DNA of 64,000 nucleotides from Corallococcus sp. AS-1-6. Its GTDB lineage: Bacteria; Myxococcota; Myxococcia; Myxococcales; Myxococcaceae. The position numbers were made by a program, and so were the translations under genes. The notes below the pieces were generated by a model. The model made no database searches and had not been told where the DNA came from. It worked only from the letters and a program-made list of their open reading frames with translations. The stretch covers positions 62,001 to 126,000 of the forward strand of contig NZ_JAIQDE010000024.1 in the NCBI RefSeq assembly GCF_020037015.1. Direction: 5' to 3'. Shown here piece after piece: positions 24,704-33,754 of this stretch; the first letter of the stretch is position 1, and the number at the start of each line of letters is the position of its first letter.

Positions 24704-25882
24704 ATGCCTTCCCTTCCCACCGCCCGCGTCAGCTTGAAGGGCGCCAAGACGCTGCGTCGCGGCACCCCCTGGGTGTACCGCACGGAGCTCACCGATGCCC
24801 CCGCCACCGACACGCCGGGCGCGGTGGTGGCCGTGGTGGATCCGCAGGGCAACCCCATCGGCCAGGCCCTCTACGCCCGCCGCTCCCCGCTCGCCCTGCG
24901 GCTGCTCACGCGCAAGGGGCCCAACGAGGAGAAGGTGGACGACGCCTTCTTCATCCGCCGCCTGGACGCCGCGCTCGCCCGCCGCGCCGTGCTGCCGGGG
25001 CGGGACGGCCTGCGCCTGGTGCACGGAGAAGCGGACCTGCTCCCCGGCTTCTTCGTGGACCGCTACGGCCAGGGCCTCACCGTGCAGACGCTGTCGGAGG
25101 GCATGGACGCGCGCAAGGAGATGCTGGCGCGCGCGCTGGTGGAGCGGACGGGCGCGAGCCACGTCGTCTGCCGCGACGACGCCTCCGGCCGCGACTTCGA
25201 GAGCCTGCCCCGCGAGGTGCGCCTGCTGCACGGCGAGGGCGCCGCGCGCTTCACCTACCACGAGGGTGACAACCGCTTCGACGTGGACCTGCTGGGCGAC
25301 ATGAAGACGGGCGCGTTCCTGGACCAGGTGGACAACCACCTGCGCGCGGGCGAGCTGGGCCGGGGCGAAGCGCTGGACTGCTTCAGCTACCACGGCGGCT
25401 TCGCGCTCGCGCTCGCGAGGCACTGCACGTCGGTGCTCGCGGTGGAGCAGGACGCGAAGGCCGCATCGCGCATCCAGACCAACGCGGAGGCCAACGGCCG
25501 CGCCCACGTGAAGGTGGAGAACGCCAACGCGTTCGACGTGCTGCGCCGCTTCGACCAGGAGGGCCGCCGCTTCGACACCATCGTCCTGGACCCGCCCGGC
25601 CTGGCCAAGCGCCGCGAGGGCCTGGCCACCGCCCTGCGCGCCTACCACGAGCTCAACCTGCGCGCCCTGCGCTGCCTCAAGCCGGACGGCCTGCTCGTCA
25701 CGTGCTCGTGCTCCGGGAAGCTGGACCGGCAGGGCTTCGAGTCCATGGTCCTGGACGCCGCCGCGGACGCGAAGCGCCCGGTGCAGATTTTGGAGCGGAG
25801 GGGCGCCGGGCTGGATCACCCGGTGCTCGCGGGCCTCGCGGAGACGGAGTACCTCAAGGCCCTCTACGTGCGCGCCCTGTAG
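24704..25882 (+). CDS. Class I rRNA large-subunit methyltransferase (RlmI-like)
   Basis: This 392-residue protein has an N-terminal PUA-like domain ([20 protein letters not shown]) followed by a linker ([20 protein letters not shown]) and a SAM-binding domain. The latter shows [42 protein letters not shown] and the catalytic-loop [18 protein letters not shown], then [12 protein letters not shown]. RlmI and relatives methylate C5 of cytosine in 23S rRNA. The ATG at 24704 is preferred over a GTG at 24692 that overlaps the upstream stop. Its stop is immediately followed by the stop of the convergent Cys-rich gene. Confidence 0.88.
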   Translation: MPSLPTARVSLKGAKTLRRGTPWVYRTELTDAPATDTPGAVVAVVDPQGNPIGQALYARRSPLALRLLTRKGPNEEKVDDAFFIRRLDAALARRAVLPGRDGLRLVHGEADLLPGFFVDRYGQGLTVQTLSEGMDARKEMLARALVERTGASHVVCRDDASGRDFESLPREVRLLHGEGAARFTYHEGDNRFDVDLLGDMKTGAFLDQVDNHLRAGELGRGEALDCFSYHGGFALALARHCTSVLAVEQDAKAASRIQTNAEANGRAHVKVENANAFDVLRRFDQEGRRFDTIVLDPPGLAKRREGLATALRAYHELNLRALRCLKPDGLLVTCSCSGKLDRQGFESMVLDAAADAKRPVQILERRGAGLDHPVLAGLAETEYLKALYVRAL

Positions 25883-26386
25883 CTACGGGATGCCCAGCTC
25901 CTTGCGCAGCCGGCCCACGACCTTGAAGTACTCCGTGCGGGAGAAGCCCACGTTGAGGATGTGGAAGTCCTTCTTGGACAGCCCCACGCAGCCGAAGCAG
26001 TAGTTGCAGTCCTGCAGGTTCTTGCTCATCACCACGTACGCGCTGCTGGAGCAGTTCTCGCTCTGCACGCAGTAGGCGCACGCGTGGCAGTTCTTGCACT
26101 CCACGCAGTGCGAGCAGTTGGTGCACAGCTCGCACCGGGTGCAGTGCGTGCACTGGTGGCAACTGTCGCAGTCCTTGCAGAACATGCAGTTGGCGCAGCG
26201 CTGGCAGCCCTCGCACGCGTAGGAGCCGGGGTTGCCCGGATCCACCGCGTAGCTCTTGGACAGCTTCTGGAACTGGTCCATGAACTCGCGCTTGCCCAGG
26301 GACGACACGCCCAGACGCGCCGCCTTCTCCTGCTCCAGCAACTCCTGGGTCGTCTGGGGCCGCGACCCCTTCTCCTTCACCGCCAC
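25883..26386 (-). CDS. Cys-ladder protein with Cys at every third residue
   Basis: This 167-residue protein starts at a GTG (26386) with AAGGAG 5 nt upstream. After a helical N-terminal part (RPQTTQELLEQEKAARLGVS, residues 9-55), residues about 67-117 hold seventeen cysteines spaced exactly three apart (CEGCQRCANCMFCKDCDSC and on). The tail SAYVVMSKNLQDCNYCFGCV then GLSKKDFHILNVGFSRTEYF resembles a conserved motif of Cys-repeat proteins seen in many bacteria; I know no established function. The periodicity suits a three-residue-per-edge coil or solenoid stacking Cys, or a metal or disulfide ladder. It follows a lipoprotein gene by 22 bp and is likely co-expressed. Confidence 0.85.
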   Translation of the reverse strand: MAVKEKGSRPQTTQELLEQEKAARLGVSSLGKREFMDQFQKLSKSYAVDPGNPGSYACEGCQRCANCMFCKDCDSCHQCTHCTRCELCTNCSHCVECKNCHACAYCVQSENCSSSAYVVMSKNLQDCNYCFGCVGLSKKDFHILNVGFSRTEYFKVVGRLRKELGIP

Positions 26387-26408
26387 AAACGCTCCTTGGA
26401 CTCTTGAG

Positions 26409-26969
26409 TCACTGCAGCCGGGCCAGCCCGGCCAGGTCGATGCCTCGCGCCACCCGCCGCACCTCCACGGTGCTGGGGAAGCCGCGGCTGGTGACGGCCA
26501 CCACGAACCGCTCCCCCACCAGGAGGTTCGCCTCCGCGACGGCCTCGTCCGCGTCATAGCGCACGAAGCCCACGGCCTCCTTCCACTGGATGGGCGCCGT
26601 CGGGTCGCTCGCCGCGCGGCCCCGCGCCTTCTGCGCCGCCTCGCGGATGGCCTGCCCCAGCTTCAGCCCCATGGTGGTGTCCACGATGCGCACCTTCACC
26701 TCGCGGCCCTCGCCACGCGTGTAGGTGCGCTCCGCCTCCGACACGGACACCTCGCCGTACTTCCCGGTGGAGCCCGCGGTGGCACCCACCGTGAAGCCCT
26801 CCAGCGTCTCCGGCAGGAACGGCGCCAGGTCCTTGAAGTACACGCACGGTGCGGCGGTCGTCACCACGTCGCGCGGGGTGGGAGATGTCGTGCGTTCGTC
26901 GTCAAGGCATCCGCCGCCCACGCCGAGCGCGAACGATGCGATGGCCAGCCGGAGGAAATAGTCGCGCAC
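26409..26969 (-). CDS. Putative lipoprotein upstream of the Cys-ladder gene
   Basis: This 186-residue protein has an N-terminal hydrophobic signal (YFLRLAIASFALGVGGGC) with an atypical lipobox (GGGC at 17-20). A soluble domain follows with VYFKDLAPFLPETLEGFTVG, EVKVRIVDTTMGLKLGQAIR, and LLVGERFVVAVTSRG near the end. The domain looks like a small alpha-beta sensor or binding fold; the family is not recognised. The start is probably the GTG at 26969, though a TTG at 27023 overlapping the helicase gene start is possible; neither has a Shine-Dalgarno. It is the first gene of the pair with the Cys-ladder gene. Confidence 0.65.
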   Translation of the reverse strand: MRDYFLRLAIASFALGVGGGCLDDERTTSPTPRDVVTTAAPCVYFKDLAPFLPETLEGFTVGATAGSTGKYGEVSVSEAERTYTRGEGREVKVRIVDTTMGLKLGQAIREAAQKARGRAASDPTAPIQWKEAVGFVRYDADEAVAEANLLVGERFVVAVTSRGFPSTVEVRRVARGIDLAGLARLQ

Positions 26970-27003
26970 GAACGAATCAAAGGGTATCCCTGGCCCGCGC
27001 GCA

Positions 27004-29070
27004 ATGGACCTTTCGAAGCTCAATCCTCCTCAGCGCGAGGCCGTGGTGACGCTCCAGGGCCCCCTGCTCGTGCTGGCAGGCGCTGGCAGTGGAAAGACGC
27101 GGGTCATCACCCACCGCATCGTCCACCTGCTCAACGAGCGGCCCAACCACATCATGGCCCGCAACATCCTCGCGGTGACCTTCACCAACAAGGCCGCCAC
27201 GGAGATGAAGGAACGCCTCATCCACATGGCCGGGCCTCGCGCCCAGGGCGTGCTGGTGTGCACCTTCCACGCGTTCGGCGCGGAGGTGCTGCGCGAGGAC
27301 ATCCACCGGCTGGGCTGGCCCCGGAAGTTCGCCATCGCGGACATGGGCGACCAGCTCTCCATCATCCGCCGCGCCATGCGCGAGAAGCGCATCGATGATC
27401 GCGCCTTCGACGCGCGCAAGGTCCTCACCCTCATCTCCAAGGCGAAGAACTCCGGCGAGGCGCCCCAGCCCAAACCGGAAGGGCTGGGGGACGACTACGA
27501 CCTCATCACCTCCATGGTCTTCGCGGACTACCAGCTCGCGCTCAAGGCGCAGGGCTCGGTGGACTTCGACGACCTGCTGGTGCTGCCCGCGCGCCTGTTG
27601 CGCGAGCACCCGGACCTGCACCGCAAGTACACGGCCCGCTTCCAGTACCTCCTGGTGGACGAGTTCCAGGACACCAACCACGCGCAGTTGGACCTGCTCA
27701 AGCTGCTGGCGGGCGAGGCGAGGAACGTGTGCGCGGTGGGGGATGACGACCAGTGCATCTACTCCTGGCGCGGCGCGGAGGTGCGCAACATCCTGGACTT
27801 CGACCGGCACTTCCCGGGCGGCAAGGAGGTGCGGCTGGAGCAGAACTACCGCTCCTCCCAGCGCGTGCTGGACGCCGCCAACGCCGTCATCGCCAAGAAC
27901 CCGGAGCGCAAGGACAAGCGCATGTGGACCGACCGCAAGGGCGGTCCGCTGGTGAAGGTGGTGGCGTGCCCCAACGACGAGGAGGAGGCCCGCTTCGTCG
28001 CGCACGAAATCCAGAAGCACATCTCGCTGGGCGTCCCCGCGGACGACATCGCGGTGCTCTACCGCACCAACGGTCAGGCCCACCCGGTGGAGGAGATGCT
28101 GCGCGAGAAGAACATCGCCTACGAGGTCGTGGGCGGCAGCGAGTTCTTCGACCGCAGTGAAGTGAAGGACGTCATCGCGTACTTCAAGGTCCTGGCGAAC
28201 AAGCTGGACGAAATCTCCCTCATGCGCATCGTCAACGTGCCCTCGCGCGGCATCGGCGACGTCACCATGGAGCGGCTGCACGCGCACTCGCGCGCGGAGG
28301 GCGTGACACTCTGGACGGTGATGCGCCGCGCGGACACCTATGACGACCTGCCCGCGGGCGCGGGCGGCAAGGTGCTGGAGTTCGTGGAGATGGTGGAGCG
28401 CTACCGCGACGCCTTCGCCCAGACGCCCCGCCTGTCCGAGGCCACCCACAAGCTCCTGGAGGAGATCGGCTTCCGCGAGGCCACCCGCGCCAAGGCCGTC
28501 TCCGGCACCGCCGCGGACAAGAAGCTCAAGGGCGTGGATCAGGTGCTCGCGTCCCTGGAGAAGTTCGAGAAGCGCGAGGGCCCCAAGGCCAGCCTCCTCA
28601 CGTACCTCAACCGCCTCAGCCTGGACACGCGCCAGGAGGAGGAGGAGGTGCCGGGGCAGAACAAGCGCGTGACGCTGATGTCCCTGCACGCCTCCAAGGG
28701 CCTGGAGTACCGGCTCGTCTTCTTCATCGGCATGGAGGAGGACCTGATGCCCCACGGCGGCATGCAGGGCGAGGCGCAGAACCTCGAGGAGGAGCGCCGC
28801 CTCTGCTACGTGGGCATCACCCGCGCCAAGGAGCTGCTCTACCTCACCCGCTCCACCGTGCGCGTGAAGCGCGGCAAGGAGGTCCCCCGCACGCCCTCCC
28901 GCTTCCTGGAGGACCTGCCCCCGGACGCCTTCGAGAACGTGGATATGGACGCGCCGCGTCAGGGCCCTCCGGACGAGAAGGAGAAGAACTTCTTCGCGAA
29001 CCTGAAGGAGCGCTTCAAGAAGCCTGGCGCCGGCAGCCCGGGCCCTGGCACCCCTGGCCGGGCACCGTGA
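27004..29070 (+). CDS. UvrD/Rep/PcrA-type superfamily 1 DNA helicase
   Basis: This 688-residue helicase has all SF1 motifs: Q motif LNPPQREAV, Walker A VLAGAGSGKTRVITHRIVHL, AVTFTNKAATEMKERL, Walker B LLVDEFQDTNHAQLDL, GDDDQCIYSWRGAEVRNILD, LEQNYRSSQRVLDAANAVI, and MSLHASKGLEYRLVFFIG. It ends with a disordered charged tail (about 640-688, KPGAGSPGPG). It probably acts in nucleotide excision and mismatch repair or replication restart. The start ATG at 27004 lies 35 bp from the divergent lipoprotein gene start. It could be Rep-like rather than UvrD; motifs alone do not settle it. Confidence 0.93.
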   Translation: MDLSKLNPPQREAVVTLQGPLLVLAGAGSGKTRVITHRIVHLLNERPNHIMARNILAVTFTNKAATEMKERLIHMAGPRAQGVLVCTFHAFGAEVLREDIHRLGWPRKFAIADMGDQLSIIRRAMREKRIDDRAFDARKVLTLISKAKNSGEAPQPKPEGLGDDYDLITSMVFADYQLALKAQGSVDFDDLLVLPARLLREHPDLHRKYTARFQYLLVDEFQDTNHAQLDLLKLLAGEARNVCAVGDDDQCIYSWRGAEVRNILDFDRHFPGGKEVRLEQNYRSSQRVLDAANAVIAKNPERKDKRMWTDRKGGPLVKVVACPNDEEEARFVAHEIQKHISLGVPADDIAVLYRTNGQAHPVEEMLREKNIAYEVVGGSEFFDRSEVKDVIAYFKVLANKLDEISLMRIVNVPSRGIGDVTMERLHAHSRAEGVTLWTVMRRADTYDDLPAGAGGKVLEFVEMVERYRDAFAQTPRLSEATHKLLEEIGFREATRAKAVSGTAADKKLKGVDQVLASLEKFEKREGPKASLLTYLNRLSLDTRQEEEEVPGQNKRVTLMSLHASKGLEYRLVFFIGMEEDLMPHGGMQGEAQNLEEERRLCYVGITRAKELLYLTRSTVRVKRGKEVPRTPSRFLEDLPPDAFENVDMDAPRQGPPDEKEKNFFANLKERFKKPGAGSPGPGTPGRAP

Positions 29071-29092
29071 GGGGTCCCCCGTACGCCCAACC

Positions 29093-29121
29093 TTGACTTG
29101 ATCCCGCCGTCCTACTAGGAG
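29093..29121 (+). promoter_or_regulatory. Candidate promoter for the rplM-rpsI operon
   Basis: TTGACT (29093-29098), a near-consensus -35, is followed 17 bp later by TAGGAG (29116-29121). It lies 119 bp upstream of rplM, leaving a leader of roughly 110 nt. A strong promoter is expected for ribosomal protein genes; the -10 assignment is tentative. Confidence 0.45.
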
Positions 29122-29239
29122 GGTCAGCCTTTCCGGGCTTCTGTCGGAGTTTCAGGCGGAGGACCCGCGGTTGGTATCGCACGAGCACGCGGCCCCTGGC
29201 ATGCACCTGGGTGTCGCGCCGAAGTCTGGAGTGCACGAA

Positions 29240-29686
29240 ATGTCGCAGAAGACCTACAGCGCCAAGGCTGGGGACATCAAGCGCCAGTGGCACGTCATCG
29301 ACGTGTCCGACAAGGTGCTTGGCCGCGCCGCCAGTCAGATCGCCACCCTCCTGAAGGGCAAGCACAAGCCCACGTACACCCCGTCCATCGACACGGGTGA
29401 CCACGTCATCGTCATCAACGCCGAGAAGGTGAAGGTGACGGGCACGAAGGAGACGGACAAGCAGTACTACCGTCACCCGTACGCCGGTTTTCCGGGCGCC
29501 CTGAAGATCACCAACCTCCAGAAGCTGCGCCAGCGTCACCCCGAGGACATCATCCTCAACGCCGTGCGCCGCATGCTGCCCCGCAACGCCCTGGGCCGTC
29601 AGATGATGACGAAGCTCAAGGTCTATGCTGGTGACACCCATCCGCACACCGCCCAGAAGCCGGTGGCGTACAAGGTCGAGGCGTAA
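29240..29686 (+). CDS. rplM: 50S ribosomal protein L13
   Basis: L13 is an early assembly protein of the large subunit. The 148-residue protein contains KRQWHVIDVSDKVLGRAASQ, HKPTYTPSIDTGDHVIVINA, YYRHPYAGFPGALKITNLQK and RMLPRNALGRQMMTKLKVYA, all standard for L13. The ATG at 29240 has GGAG 9 nt upstream. rpsI follows after 9 bp, the widely conserved rplM-rpsI pair. Confidence 0.97.
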   Translation: MSQKTYSAKAGDIKRQWHVIDVSDKVLGRAASQIATLLKGKHKPTYTPSIDTGDHVIVINAEKVKVTGTKETDKQYYRHPYAGFPGALKITNLQKLRQRHPEDIILNAVRRMLPRNALGRQMMTKLKVYAGDTHPHTAQKPVAYKVEA

Positions 29687-29695
29687 GGAACAGCC

Positions 29696-30097
29696 ATGGC
29701 GATCAATCCTGAACTCGGTTTCTACGCCACGGGCCGCCGCAAGGAGGCCACCGCTCGCGTCTGGGTGCGTCCCGGCAACGGCGCTGTCGTCATCAACGGC
29801 CGCGACATCAACGAGTACTTCGGCCGTGAGACGTCGAAGATGGTGCTCAACCAGCCGCTGGAGATCCTGGAGCAGAAGGGCAAGCTCGACGTCACGGTCA
29901 ACGTGCGTGGCGGCGGCCTCTCCGGCCAGGCCGGTGCCATCCGTCACGGCATCGCGCGCGCGCTGTGCGCCTTCAACCCGGAGTTCCGTCCGGCGCTGAA
30001 GAAGGCCGGCTTCCTCACCCGCGACGCCCGCGCGGTCGAGCGCAAGAAGTACGGCCAGCCCGGCGCCCGTCGTCGGTTCCAGTTCTCCAAGCGCTAA
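29696..30097 (+). CDS. rpsI: 30S ribosomal protein S9
   Basis: S9 contacts the P-site tRNA with its C-terminal tail. The 133-residue sequence has [60 protein letters not shown] and the basic C-terminus ending RRFQFSKR. It lies 9 bp downstream of rplM and is followed by a UUCG-loop hairpin, so the operon ends here. Confidence 0.97.
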   Translation: MAINPELGFYATGRRKEATARVWVRPGNGAVVINGRDINEYFGRETSKMVLNQPLEILEQKGKLDVTVNVRGGGLSGQAGAIRHGIARALCAFNPEFRPALKKAGFLTRDARAVERKKYGQPGARRRFQFSKR

Positions 30098-30130
30098 TCA
30101 CGCTTGCCGGCCCGCTCTGCGGCCGTTCGT

Positions 30131-30162
30131 CGGCGGGGGTTTCCTTCGGGAAGCCTCCGCCG
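30131..30162 (+). terminator. UUCG-tetraloop terminator after rpsI
   Basis: Arms CGGCGGGGGTTTCC (30131-30144) and GGAAGCCTCCGCCG (30149-30162) form a 14-bp stem with two G-T pairs, capped by TTCG. A UUCG tetraloop with such a stem is very stable. The segment after it contains TCGTGCTTTG. Confidence 0.8.
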
Positions 30163-30240
30163 TCGTGCTTTGCGGGCAAGCGGGTGGGCCGTGCCCCGTC
30201 GCGATGCGCGGGGGCGTTCTGCTACCATCCGGACACCCTC

Positions 30241-31659
30241 ATGGAACTCAACGAAATCCTGCAGATCGCCCTGCGCGGCGGAGCCTCCGACATCCACCTG
30301 AAGGCGGGCCTGCCGCCCATGTTCCGCGTGGATGGTTCGCTGGTGCCGCTCAAGGACGGCCGCCGCCTGCCCCCGGAAGAGGTGGCGCGCATGGCGTTCG
30401 GCATCATGAACGAGTTCCAGAAGGAGAAGTTCAAGGTCAGCAACGAGGTGGACCTGGCCTACGGCGTGCCGGGCCTGGGCCGCTTCCGCGTGAACGTCTT
30501 CCAGCAGCGCGGCACGGTGGGCGCCGTGCTCCGCGTCATCCCCTTCAAGGTGATGACGATGAAGGACCTGCTGTTGCCCACGGTGCTGGAGAAGGTGTGC
30601 GGCGAGGAGCGCGGCCTGGTGCTGGTGACGGGCACCACGGGCTCCGGCAAGTCCACCACGTTGGCGGCGATGATCGACTACATCAACTCCAACGAAACCA
30701 ACCACATCATGACCATCGAGGACCCCATCGAGTTCCTCATCCGCGACAAGCGCTCCATCGTGAACCAGCGCGAAGTGGGTGTGGACACGATGAGCTTCTC
30801 GCAGGCCCTGAAGTCCGCGCTGCGCCAGGACCCGGACGTCATCCTGGTGGGCGAAATGCGCGACCACGAGACCATCGAAACGGCGCTCCACGCCGCGGAG
30901 ACGGGCCACCTGGTGATGTCCACGCTGCACACGCTGGACGCCACGGAGACCATCAACCGCATCGTGTCCGCGTTCCCCCCGCACCAGCAGAAGCAGGTGC
31001 GCCTGCAGCTCTCCAGCGTGCTCCGCGGCGTCGTGAGCCAGCGCCTGGTGCCGCGCGCGGACGGCAAGGGCCGCGTGGCGGCGGTGGAGGTGCTGCGCGT
31101 CACCGCGCGCGTGCGCGAGCTGATTGAAGACAAGGACCGCACGAAGGAGATCCACGACGCCATCTCGCAGGGCACGGACTCCTACGGGATGCAGACGTTC
31201 GATCAGTCGCTGATGAGCCTGGTGCGCAACGGCCTGGTCACCTACGAGGAGGCCCACCGCCAGGCGAGCAACCCGGACGACTTCGCGCTGCGCTTCTCCG
31301 GCATCAGCGGCACGTCCGACTCGAAGTGGGACGCCTTCGACGCCAAGGCCGGCGAGGAGCGGCCCATCCCGGGCTCGCAGTCCTTCGCGCAGAAGGGCGC
31401 GCCCACCCAGGCGGCCCCGATGGCGCCCACGCCCGCGCCGGTTCCCCAGGCCCCGCGCCCCGGAGCGCCCATGGCCGCCCGGCCCATGACGCCTCCGCCC
31501 GGCGTCGCGGCGCCGCGTCCCGCCACCCCGCCGCCCGGCGTCGTCCAGGGCCGGCCGCTGCCTCCGCAGGTGGTGGCCCGTCCGCCCACGCCCGCCCCGG
31601 TGGCCGCGCCCGCTCCGGCGGCCGGCGGTGACGACGACTTCCAGATCGAACGCTTCTAG
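30241..31659 (+). CDS. pilT: PilT-family retraction ATPase with extended Pro/Ala-rich tail
   Basis: This 472-residue secretion ATPase powers type IV pilus retraction or a related function. It contains GGASDIHLKAGLPPMFRVDG, Walker A GTTGSGKST (131-139), HIMTIEDPIEFLIRD (Asp box), Walker B DVILVGEMRDHETIE, and the His box HLVMSTLHTLDATETINRIV. PilT is usually 340-370 residues. Here the last 100 residues are a low-complexity Pro/Ala/Met tail (PMAPTPAPVPQAPRPGAPMA) ending in acidic DDDFQIERF. The canonical AIRNLIRE motif is replaced by ARVRELIED. No pil genes adjoin it, so it is likely a PilT paralogue rather than the main motility motor. Confidence 0.88.
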   Translation: MELNEILQIALRGGASDIHLKAGLPPMFRVDGSLVPLKDGRRLPPEEVARMAFGIMNEFQKEKFKVSNEVDLAYGVPGLGRFRVNVFQQRGTVGAVLRVIPFKVMTMKDLLLPTVLEKVCGEERGLVLVTGTTGSGKSTTLAAMIDYINSNETNHIMTIEDPIEFLIRDKRSIVNQREVGVDTMSFSQALKSALRQDPDVILVGEMRDHETIETALHAAETGHLVMSTLHTLDATETINRIVSAFPPHQQKQVRLQLSSVLRGVVSQRLVPRADGKGRVAAVEVLRVTARVRELIEDKDRTKEIHDAISQGTDSYGMQTFDQSLMSLVRNGLVTYEEAHRQASNPDDFALRFSGISGTSDSKWDAFDAKAGEERPIPGSQSFAQKGAPTQAAPMAPTPAPVPQAPRPGAPMAARPMTPPPGVAAPRPATPPPGVVQGRPLPPQVVARPPTPAPVAAPAPAAGGDDDFQIERF

Positions 31660-31690
31660 GAAGCCCGGCGCGAAGGGGGAGGGCGCCGCC

Positions 31691-32428
31691 TCAGGCGTCG
31701 TCGTCCCCCAACTGCGCGCGCAGCCGGGTGAGGCGCATGGGCCCGATGAGGCCCTGGTGCGCCAGCGTCTGGAGCAGCGACACGGTGGCGCGCACGCGCG
31801 CGTCCTGCACCTCGTCGGACTCCTGGACGACCTCGTTGTCGAGCAGCGTCTCCAGGTGCTCCGGGTTGATGGACGTGGGGCCTTCCGCCCACGCGATGTC
31901 GAACAGCGCCCGCGCCATGTGCTCGCGCGCCTTGCGGTCCGCGTCGTTGGGCGCGGCCTTGGCGAACGCAAGGAACAGCGCGTCCACGGACTCCTTGGAC
32001 AGCGCGGCCAGGGCGGGCACCTCGCCCAGGGACTCCTTCACGTAGTCCGCGTCGAAGCTGTCCACCTCCTGCTCGTAGCCGAAGGCCTCCTCCAGCAGGA
32101 TGGACGCGAGGAAGGCGTCCGACTCCTCGTCGCTCGCGCCCTCCTCCTTCAGCGCCTCGCGCGCCTTCTGCGTCGCGGCGGACAGGGACTCGTCCTGCGT
32201 GAGCGCGCGGGCTGCGGCGTGCGCGGCCAGCAGCACCAGCGCGGCCTGGGCGTCGGAGGACAGCGCGCGTCCGCTCACGCCCAGCAGCATGGCCTTCTGC
32301 TTGGGGTTGGCGTCCGCGGCGGCCACGAAGTGCTGCTCCTCCGGAGTCAGCGCTTCGCCGGCCTTCTCCTTGCGGAGCGTTTCCCTGGCGGCGTCTGCGG
32401 TGAGGAAGCGGGCGAGGATGGGGTGCAT
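31691..32428 (-). CDS. Hypothetical acidic helical protein, 245 residues
   Basis: This all-helical acidic protein is not recognised. It has regular amphipathic segments such as FLTADAARETLRKEKAGEAL, ALVLLAAHAAARALTQDESL and DADYVKESLGEVPALAALSK. There is no signal peptide, membrane segment or Cys motif. It converges with pilT (31-bp gap) and diverges from recX, with starts only 36 bp apart and a TACCACATGGTA palindrome between. Function is unknown. Confidence 0.75.
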   Translation of the reverse strand: MHPILARFLTADAARETLRKEKAGEALTPEEQHFVAAADANPKQKAMLLGVSGRALSSDAQAALVLLAAHAAARALTQDESLSAATQKAREALKEEGASDEESDAFLASILLEEAFGYEQEVDSFDADYVKESLGEVPALAALSKESVDALFLAFAKAAPNDADRKAREHMARALFDIAWAEGPTSINPEHLETLLDNEVVQESDEVQDARVRATVSLLQTLAHQGLIGPMRLTRLRAQLGDDDA

Positions 32429-32441
32429 GGCGAAGGCCTGT

Positions 32442-32453
32442 TACCACATGGTA
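32442..32453. repeat. Short palindrome in the recX divergent promoter
   Basis: TACCACATGGTA has perfect 5-bp arms around CA. It lies in the 36-bp space between the divergent starts of the acidic protein gene and recX, where an operator could control both. Short enough to occur by chance. Confidence 0.3.
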
Positions 32454-32464
32454 GGGACTCCGCG

Positions 32465-32971
32465 ATGGTTGACGAGCCCGAAGGCCCCGAGGCTGTCCAG
32501 CGCGCCACCGACGCCTGCCTGCGCCTGCTCAAGGCGCGCGGCCGCAGCCGGCATGAGCTGACGCTCGCCCTGGAGCGCAAGGGCTACCCGGAGTCCGTCC
32601 GCGACGCGGTGCTCGCGCGCCTCGCGGAGTGGGGCTACCTGGACGACGCGAAGTTCGCGCGTGAACGCGCCCAGGCCCTGCTGGGCAGGGGCAAGCTGGG
32701 GCCCCGGGCGGTGCTCCAGCGGCTGCAGGCCCACGGGCTGGAGGGCACGCAGGCGCGGCGGGCGCTCTCCGAGGCGAAGGACGCGGTGGGCTTCGACGCG
32801 GTGGCCGCCGCCCGGCAGGTGCTGGAGCGCCGGCGCCTGGCCGGCCGCCCGCTGGACGCGAAGGAGCAGGCGAGGGCAGGGCGGCTCCTGCTCAGCCGGG
32901 GTTTCGCGCCGGACATCGTGACCCGGCTGGTGGGAGAACCTTCGCTGGACCCCTCCGGGCAGGACGAATAG
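32465..32971 (+). CDS. recX: RecX-type RecA regulator
   Basis: RecX binds RecA filaments and limits their growth. The 168-residue protein contains repeats of the three-helix RecX motif: CLRLLKARGRSRHELTLALE, VRDAVLARLAEWGYLDDAKF, GRGKLGPRAVLQRLQAHGLE, and the final RGFAPDIVTRLVG. Length is typical. recA is not in the window. The next gene, bamD, begins 12 bp after its stop, so the two are probably in one transcript. Confidence 0.85.
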   Translation: MVDEPEGPEAVQRATDACLRLLKARGRSRHELTLALERKGYPESVRDAVLARLAEWGYLDDAKFARERAQALLGRGKLGPRAVLQRLQAHGLEGTQARRALSEAKDAVGFDAVAAARQVLERRRLAGRPLDAKEQARAGRLLLSRGFAPDIVTRLVGEPSLDPSGQDE

Positions 32972-32983
32972 TTTGGGGGCGTG

Positions 32984-33754
32984 ATGCGCTCCGTCGTCCT
33001 CGTCCTGTCCGCCCTGATGTTGTCCGCCTGTGCCGCCCTCACCGCGGGGCCCGTGGGCGAGCCCGACTACGCCACCATGGCCGCGGAGAACCTGGCCCTG
33101 GGCGAGGCCGCGCTGGAGGACAAGGACTACCTCAAGGCGGAGAAGTACTTCGACCACGTCCGCACCAAGTTCCCCTACCTGGAGGCCGCCCGCGAGGCGG
33201 AGCTGAAGCTGGGGGACCTGGACATGGCCCGGGAGATGTACCCGGAGGCGCGCGAGAAGTTCGACTCCTTCATGCGGCTGCACCCCACGCACCCCAAGGT
33301 GGACTACGCCGCCTACCGCGCGGCGCTGTCCTACGTGGAGGAGTTCCCCTCGGAGTTCTTCGCCCTGCCGCCTTCCTACGAGAAGGAGCAGAAGCCCATG
33401 TACGACGCGCTCCGGGCCATGAACATCTTCCTGCGCGAGTACCCCAACTCGCAGTACGTGAAGGACGCCACGGCGCACCGGGATGATGCCAAGCAGCGCT
33501 TGGCGCGCCATGAGCTGTACGTCGCGTCCTTCTACGCGAAGCGCGAGCGCTGGAAGGCCGTGGCCCAGCGCCTGGAGGGGCTCCTCAAGGACTACCCGGG
33601 CACGCCGCTGGAAGAGGAGGCCCTCTTCGACCTCCACAACGCGTACGTGAAGCTCAACGACACGGAGCGCGCGCAGAACACGCTGAAGGAAGTCCTCAAG
33701 CGCCTGCCGGGCACGCCCGCCGCCCAGCGTGCCCAGAAGATGCTGGGCTCGTGA
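32984..33754 (+). CDS. bamD: Outer-membrane assembly lipoprotein BamD
   Basis: BamD is an essential lipoprotein of the BAM complex that inserts beta-barrel proteins into the outer membrane. The 256-residue protein has a lipoprotein signal (VVLVLSALMLSAC, lipobox LSAC). A TPR-like array follows: ALEDKDYLKAEKYFDHVRTK, EMYPEAREKFDSFMRLHPTH and LREYPNSQYVKDA. An adjacent GTG at 32981 gives one extra residue; ATG 32984 was preferred. The gene overlaps the next by GTGA. Confidence 0.85.
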   Translation: MRSVVLVLSALMLSACAALTAGPVGEPDYATMAAENLALGEAALEDKDYLKAEKYFDHVRTKFPYLEAAREAELKLGDLDMAREMYPEAREKFDSFMRLHPTHPKVDYAAYRAALSYVEEFPSEFFALPPSYEKEQKPMYDALRAMNIFLREYPNSQYVKDATAHRDDAKQRLARHELYVASFYAKRERWKAVAQRLEGLLKDYPGTPLEEEALFDLHNAYVKLNDTERAQNTLKEVLKRLPGTPAAQRAQKMLGS

